NCBI GenBank assembly: GCA_037127315.1
Contig: JBBBDQ010000914.1
Coordinates: forward strand, 444,501 to 508,500
Length of the DNA stretch: 64,000 nt
Direction of reading: 5' to 3'
Source: Ascarosepion bandense
Taxonomy: Eukaryota; Mollusca; Cephalopoda; Sepiida; Sepiidae
How positions within the stretch are numbered: position 1 is the first letter of the stretch; every line of letters begins with the position of its first letter. The position numbers and the translations under genes are program-made. Below the pieces are notes generated by a model. The model saw only the letters and a list, made by a program, of their open reading frames with translations. It made no database searches and had not been told where the DNA came from. Shown in pieces: positions 60,253 through 64,000 of this stretch.

Positions 60253-61299
60253 CTAAAATATTTCCAATCCCTGCTATTATATTATGTGTCACAGAAATTT
60301 GAAATCTTTTCTTATTCTAAGTTTCCTTTTGTTTCCATTTTCCTTAAAGAAACTATAAAAAAACATAAAAATAAAAATGTTGCTTAAACACGTCAATTAG
60401 TTGGACTAATCTATAAAGATACTTACAGAGCCAATGGTGGAAATTATATTCCGAAATTCCATGGGATTATAAAAAATGCCTTTTATCCATTTGTCTTCGC
60501 AACTTTCCCGTCATTATTGCCTTTTTATTTTTTTCTTTGTATATTGTCCATCAAACCACTTTGCATGACTCTGTTTATTGATCTATGGGTTGATATCCAA
60601 TGCAAATACTGGACAAACATATGTGAAAAAAATTACTATTATAAAAACAAGTCATAGCACTTTTTACTTCAGGCTAAATTATTGAACATCCGATTGCCAC
60701 AATTAGAGCTTTATCTCAAATCTCGTCGTTTTACTGTGGAGAGAACTTTTTAGAGCTTCTATTAATCACTTTCCAGTAATGTCATTATAAAAGGTATATT
60801 CCCCCTTCTTCCTGACTCGTTGACATATCATGTTTCTGAAATAATGGACTGGCTTATAAGGCGTTTTCTTCAGCCAGTGCATTATTTATTTGGCAAATGA
60901 ATATTTTGTCAATTCCCTCTCCGATAACTAATTGACTACTTAGTAGTGCGAAAACAATGTACAAGTTTGAGTTAGTCTTAAGAGGGCCCAGTCAATTTTG
61001 ATAGAATTTGTTGAATTTTCTCTCATATTTTTGAAGTTCCGTTTTAAAACTGATACATATGTTCAAAATATTTAATGGGCATCTATAGAAACACTGCTTT
61101 GTAAAAATAATCTTTATTTTTTTAATAATGTTTTCCATATTGCTATCAATTTAATAAATATCACATGTAAAAAAGAAAAAAACTCCAAATTTTATTAGGC
61201 GGTTTTTTGTGTAAATTCATTGTGAATTTGTCTTATTACGCAAGTCCCAACCACCAAAAAAGGGGACAAGTAATGGAAATAATAATAATATCAGTTACG
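60253..61299. other. no recognisable feature
   Basis: AT-rich; nothing supported. Confidence 0.5.
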
Positions 61300-61935
61300 T
61301 AGTGCATGGTTGTAAGCTCAAATCAAAGGTTTTACTTTTGCTGCACAAGACTAATGCTGTCTACCTAAAATTTACAAACCACACATACTGAAAACTTCTG
61401 TGAGCTCAGAGTGCAAATCCTCAGGTAAATACCCAGAAAAAATGGACCATCTTGTATTAGGATGCATGGTATTGGCAGTCAATGAATATAAAACTCGGCA
61501 TGACAGAGTCGGATAATATCTATATTAGAAAGCTTGTACAGAAAAGAAACTGCAAGAAATATGCATAAACATCACTAAGATCTGGTTACATAGATAGAAC
61601 CTGTAACAGTTTTAGGGGAATTTACAAGACACATAAACAGAACAGAGCTAACGGCCCGGACATCGTGATGAAAGACCACAAAAGGAATATGCCTTCTTAT
61701 TGACATGGAAGTCACTCACTGCAAACTATAAACTTAAGACTGTCGAAGTACAAGGACCGTGAAATCAAAGTCTAAAATCATGTGGCACATAAAGAAATAA
61801 AAATATCTAGATATAGTTGGAACCTTAGGTTGGATTGGAAAATGATCCGATAGACTCACTGAAGGGATCCCTGGCACTCCAATACCTAAAGAAAAACTTT
61901 TACTAACAATTACGTCTAACACATTATGAAGAGCT
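61300..61935 (+). pseudogene. non-LTR RT C-terminal domain with PD...D signature (R2/R4-like)
   Basis: The translation gives M-D-H-L-V-L-G-C-M-V-L-A, then N-E-Y-K-T-R-H-D-R-V-G at about 61450-61510. S-G-Y-I-D-R-T-C (about 61580), N-G-P-D-I-V-M-K-D (about 61650) and, after a frameshift, C-L-L-I-D-M-E-V (61690) follow. R-P-D-I-V-x(12-14)-D/E after a C...H...C cluster is the pattern of restriction-like endonuclease domains in R2/R4/Dong-type LINEs. Near the end it resembles the G-A-L-G motif as G-T-L-G. Stops and shifts make it inactive. Assignment to the R2/R4 group is from motif order only. Confidence 0.55.
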
Positions 61936-62177
61936 TTATCTTGGTAAAATGTTTATTTGTTTTTTAAACAAAATTCTCATTGGAAAATGTCACGATGCAA
62001 TTTTTGATCTTAGATCTCCGGTTGAGATTCGGAAAGAAATGATTATACACCAGAAATCAAAGAAAATAAAATAATAAGTAAGTAAATATGACTTAAATTC
62101 ATCTTGGGAAGTATGTGAAATATAATACAAAAGAAAATGTGATTTTCTAAGACAGCTTAGAGGTGGCACAAGACCGA

Positions 62178-62278
62178 GAGTATGGGTCATCCAGTGAGGA
62201 TCGAACTCACTACTCAATCAGAATGGTTCTAGCAAGACAAGCTTGCTAAGCATTACACCAACTCGAGGTGCCCAAACA
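62178..62278 (-). repeat. tRNA-derived SINE head
   Basis: The minus strand reads GGCACCTCGAGTTGGTGTAA, an AGCAAGcttgtCTTGCT anticodon-like arm, and GTGAGTTCGATCCTCACT, a perfect T-arm/box B. The acceptor ends (GGGCACC, GGATGACCC) do not pair, so it is not a working tRNA gene. Related to 57055-57410. Confidence 0.6.
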
Positions 62279-64000
62279 GAAATGGAAAGAAAATAACTAA
62301 AACCATGATTTAAATAATCTTCATAACATCTTACTTTTGCTGATTTAAGTAACAAACTAAATCCAATTATAAAATTTAAGAAACTAATAAAAAGAAAATT
62401 TCATTTCAAATCTTACTGTTTATTCGATAATAATATAACTTTTTCTATAAATTTTTATTTCTTGCAAAGCTTCATTTCTTTAGAAACGTCATTTAACGAT
62501 ATTTAATTAATTGATCTTTGTCTAGCCGAAGATCAATTTCCTAAATGGATGGAGTATGTCTTTCAAAGTAAGCATTTATAACAATATTTTATCTGGGATC
62601 CAAAAATAGTTTTTTGAAATTAATAGTAAATATTTATTTCTGCTATGTGATCTGACGCAAAATTATTAAAATATTTCGTTCACTTTCAATTAACACATGG
62701 GCTATGATTGTGATCGTTTTTCTAAACTGTTTCATTTTGCTGGATCATTTCGTTTGGGTTTAAAACATTTAACGTGTCTCAGTGTGGGGTTACCCGCATG
62801 AAACCCAATCTCTATACCATATTTAAGTCCTTGTACCAAACTAGGTTAAGTTTAGTAAATAACGGCACGCGCTTCTATATATCTTCTTTATTGCATCGTT
62901 TGTTTTATCTTTCAGAGGCGCCAAAGATATTCGCGTGGGCTATTCATCGTTTTCGCTTGTTATCGAGTAGGAAAAGGTCGAGGCCCGGAAATTACACCGG
63001 CATCTGTTTAGGAAATTGTTCTTGCGGTCGCTCGCTTAAGCAAATATCGATGTAACAAAACCAAAAAAAAAAAAATGAAAAACCAAAAACGAAGAGAGCT
63101 TTTGCCATCTTCCTATCTATTATTCCCTCAAAACATAGCTATATAAGAAATAGCCTTCTCTGTTTAGCTTAACATAGCATTGTAAAAATTTTCATTTACA
63201 GACAGTAAATTTGTGCGCTTGACACAGAGTAATGTTTAATAAACTAGTTCACTCTTTAATGTATAGATTTAAGAATTAAAAAGGTCCTCTCATATTTAAT
63301 CCCTGTGCCAAGCTAATCAAATGTTTTCTGAATATTTCGGTTGCCTCGCGTTCGTTTATCGAATGAGATTAATTATAATCAATAATTTTGAAAAGTGAAT
63401 ATTTTTATCTGAAATTTTAAGAAAATATTTAAGCAATATAATCACGATGTAAGGAAAATGCTTAATTTAAAGAAAAACATGAATATATAGATTAAATAAG
63501 TGCTAAACTGTCCTGAGCTTGTGCCAGACTAATCAAACCTCAATAAATATTTCTGAATTGATACCTTTGGTATTATTGAACTCGACCAGTAAATCATTCC
63601 TACTGTATAGTACGTTGTCGGTTATCTACCAAACACAAAATTGTTATTGCTAAGCAATATAAATTTTGTTAGAATTCTGTTACATACTTTTTAGTTAACT
63701 CGTTTAATCGAGTAGACTAATTTTACTGATTAGGTGTCCATAATAACAAGAAAAAACGAGGCTAAACAGTTTCCGATACTGACTCTTCCGAGCCAAACGA
63801 AGAAAAAAGTACAAATTGTTTGTACTACATTAAACAAAGCAATAAAAACAGCCAGAGAATAAGTAAAAGAAAAAATAATAATCATAATTCGATTACACCA
63901 CACTTTTCTTTCTGCTTCCAGTGAGAAGGCGAACCGGTTAGTTTTCATTTTTTGTTATTTTCATGTTTATTGTTGTTATTGTTTTGATTCACATCTTTAT
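62279..64000. other. no recognisable feature
   Basis: A moderately GC-rich open segment at 62774-63055 has no recognisable domain. ttttatctttcag at about 62905-62917 could be a splice acceptor, but nothing supports an exon. A weak direct repeat (gtgccaagctaatcaaat/gtgccagactaatcaaac) lies at about 63305 and 63521. Confidence 0.4.

Noticed and set aside
62178..62278. Functional tRNA gene
   Set aside because: The T-arm is perfect but the acceptor ends do not pair and the spacing between arms is wrong; it matches other SINE heads.
62774..63055. Possible host exon
   Set aside because: There is a splice-acceptor-like string upstream and slightly higher GC, but no recognisable domain, donor site or neighbouring exon.

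Overview
This window is a eukaryotic, AT-rich, repeat-dominated stretch with no convincing host protein-coding gene, tRNA or rRNA gene. Everything recognisable is a transposable element, a relic of one, or a simple repeat. The mix (tRNA-headed SINEs, 5S rRNA-headed SINEs, non-LTR LINEs, Ty3/gypsy elements, Tc1/mariner, mariner-like and TTAA-flanked elements, long TA/TG/CA arrays) fits an invertebrate metazoan. I lean to a mollusc, possibly a cephalopod, but that is inference; no host gene anchors it.

Layout. Bases 1-1771 hold, on the minus strand, the left part of a Ty3/gypsy-type retrotransposon with an open gag frame. Its protease-pol frame is entered through a -1 frameshift signal visible in the sequence: slippery heptamer, 8-nt spacer, 9-bp stem and a possible pseudoknot. 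A solo LTR of the same family lies at 59633-60113 with a 4-bp target duplication. Bases 2.4-24 kb are a mosaic of SINE fragments and decayed LINE copies (best at 7945-9622, 12735-13470, 14805-15870, 19300-20215), a Helitron-like end and a mariner relic. A TTAA-flanked MITE with perfect 37-bp inverted termini is at 24657-24859. Bases 24.9-39 kb carry more LINE and SINE pieces, including a LINE invaded by another LINE (36640-38306), and long stretches with nothing recognisable.

The most unusual locus is a second gypsy-type element at 39362-44206, bounded by a 5-bp ATTAT duplication. Gag and protease are missing. In their place is a 62-bp tandem array (ten uniform copies plus degenerate ones); each unit resembles the LTR end joined to the primer-binding site. 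The pol that follows is broken and its integrase has lost catalytic residues. The 3' LTR is expanded to about 1.16 kb by four and a half copies of a 218-244 bp unit made of consecutive strong hairpins, absent from the 325-bp 5' LTR.

Bases 44-64 kb hold a Tc1/mariner relic with DD37E-like spacing (50345-51520), more LINE and SINE pieces, the solo LTR, and a non-LTR fragment with a PD...D signature (61300-61935). The SINEs and the commonest LINE share the same 3' tail, which suggests that the LINE machinery mobilised the SINEs.
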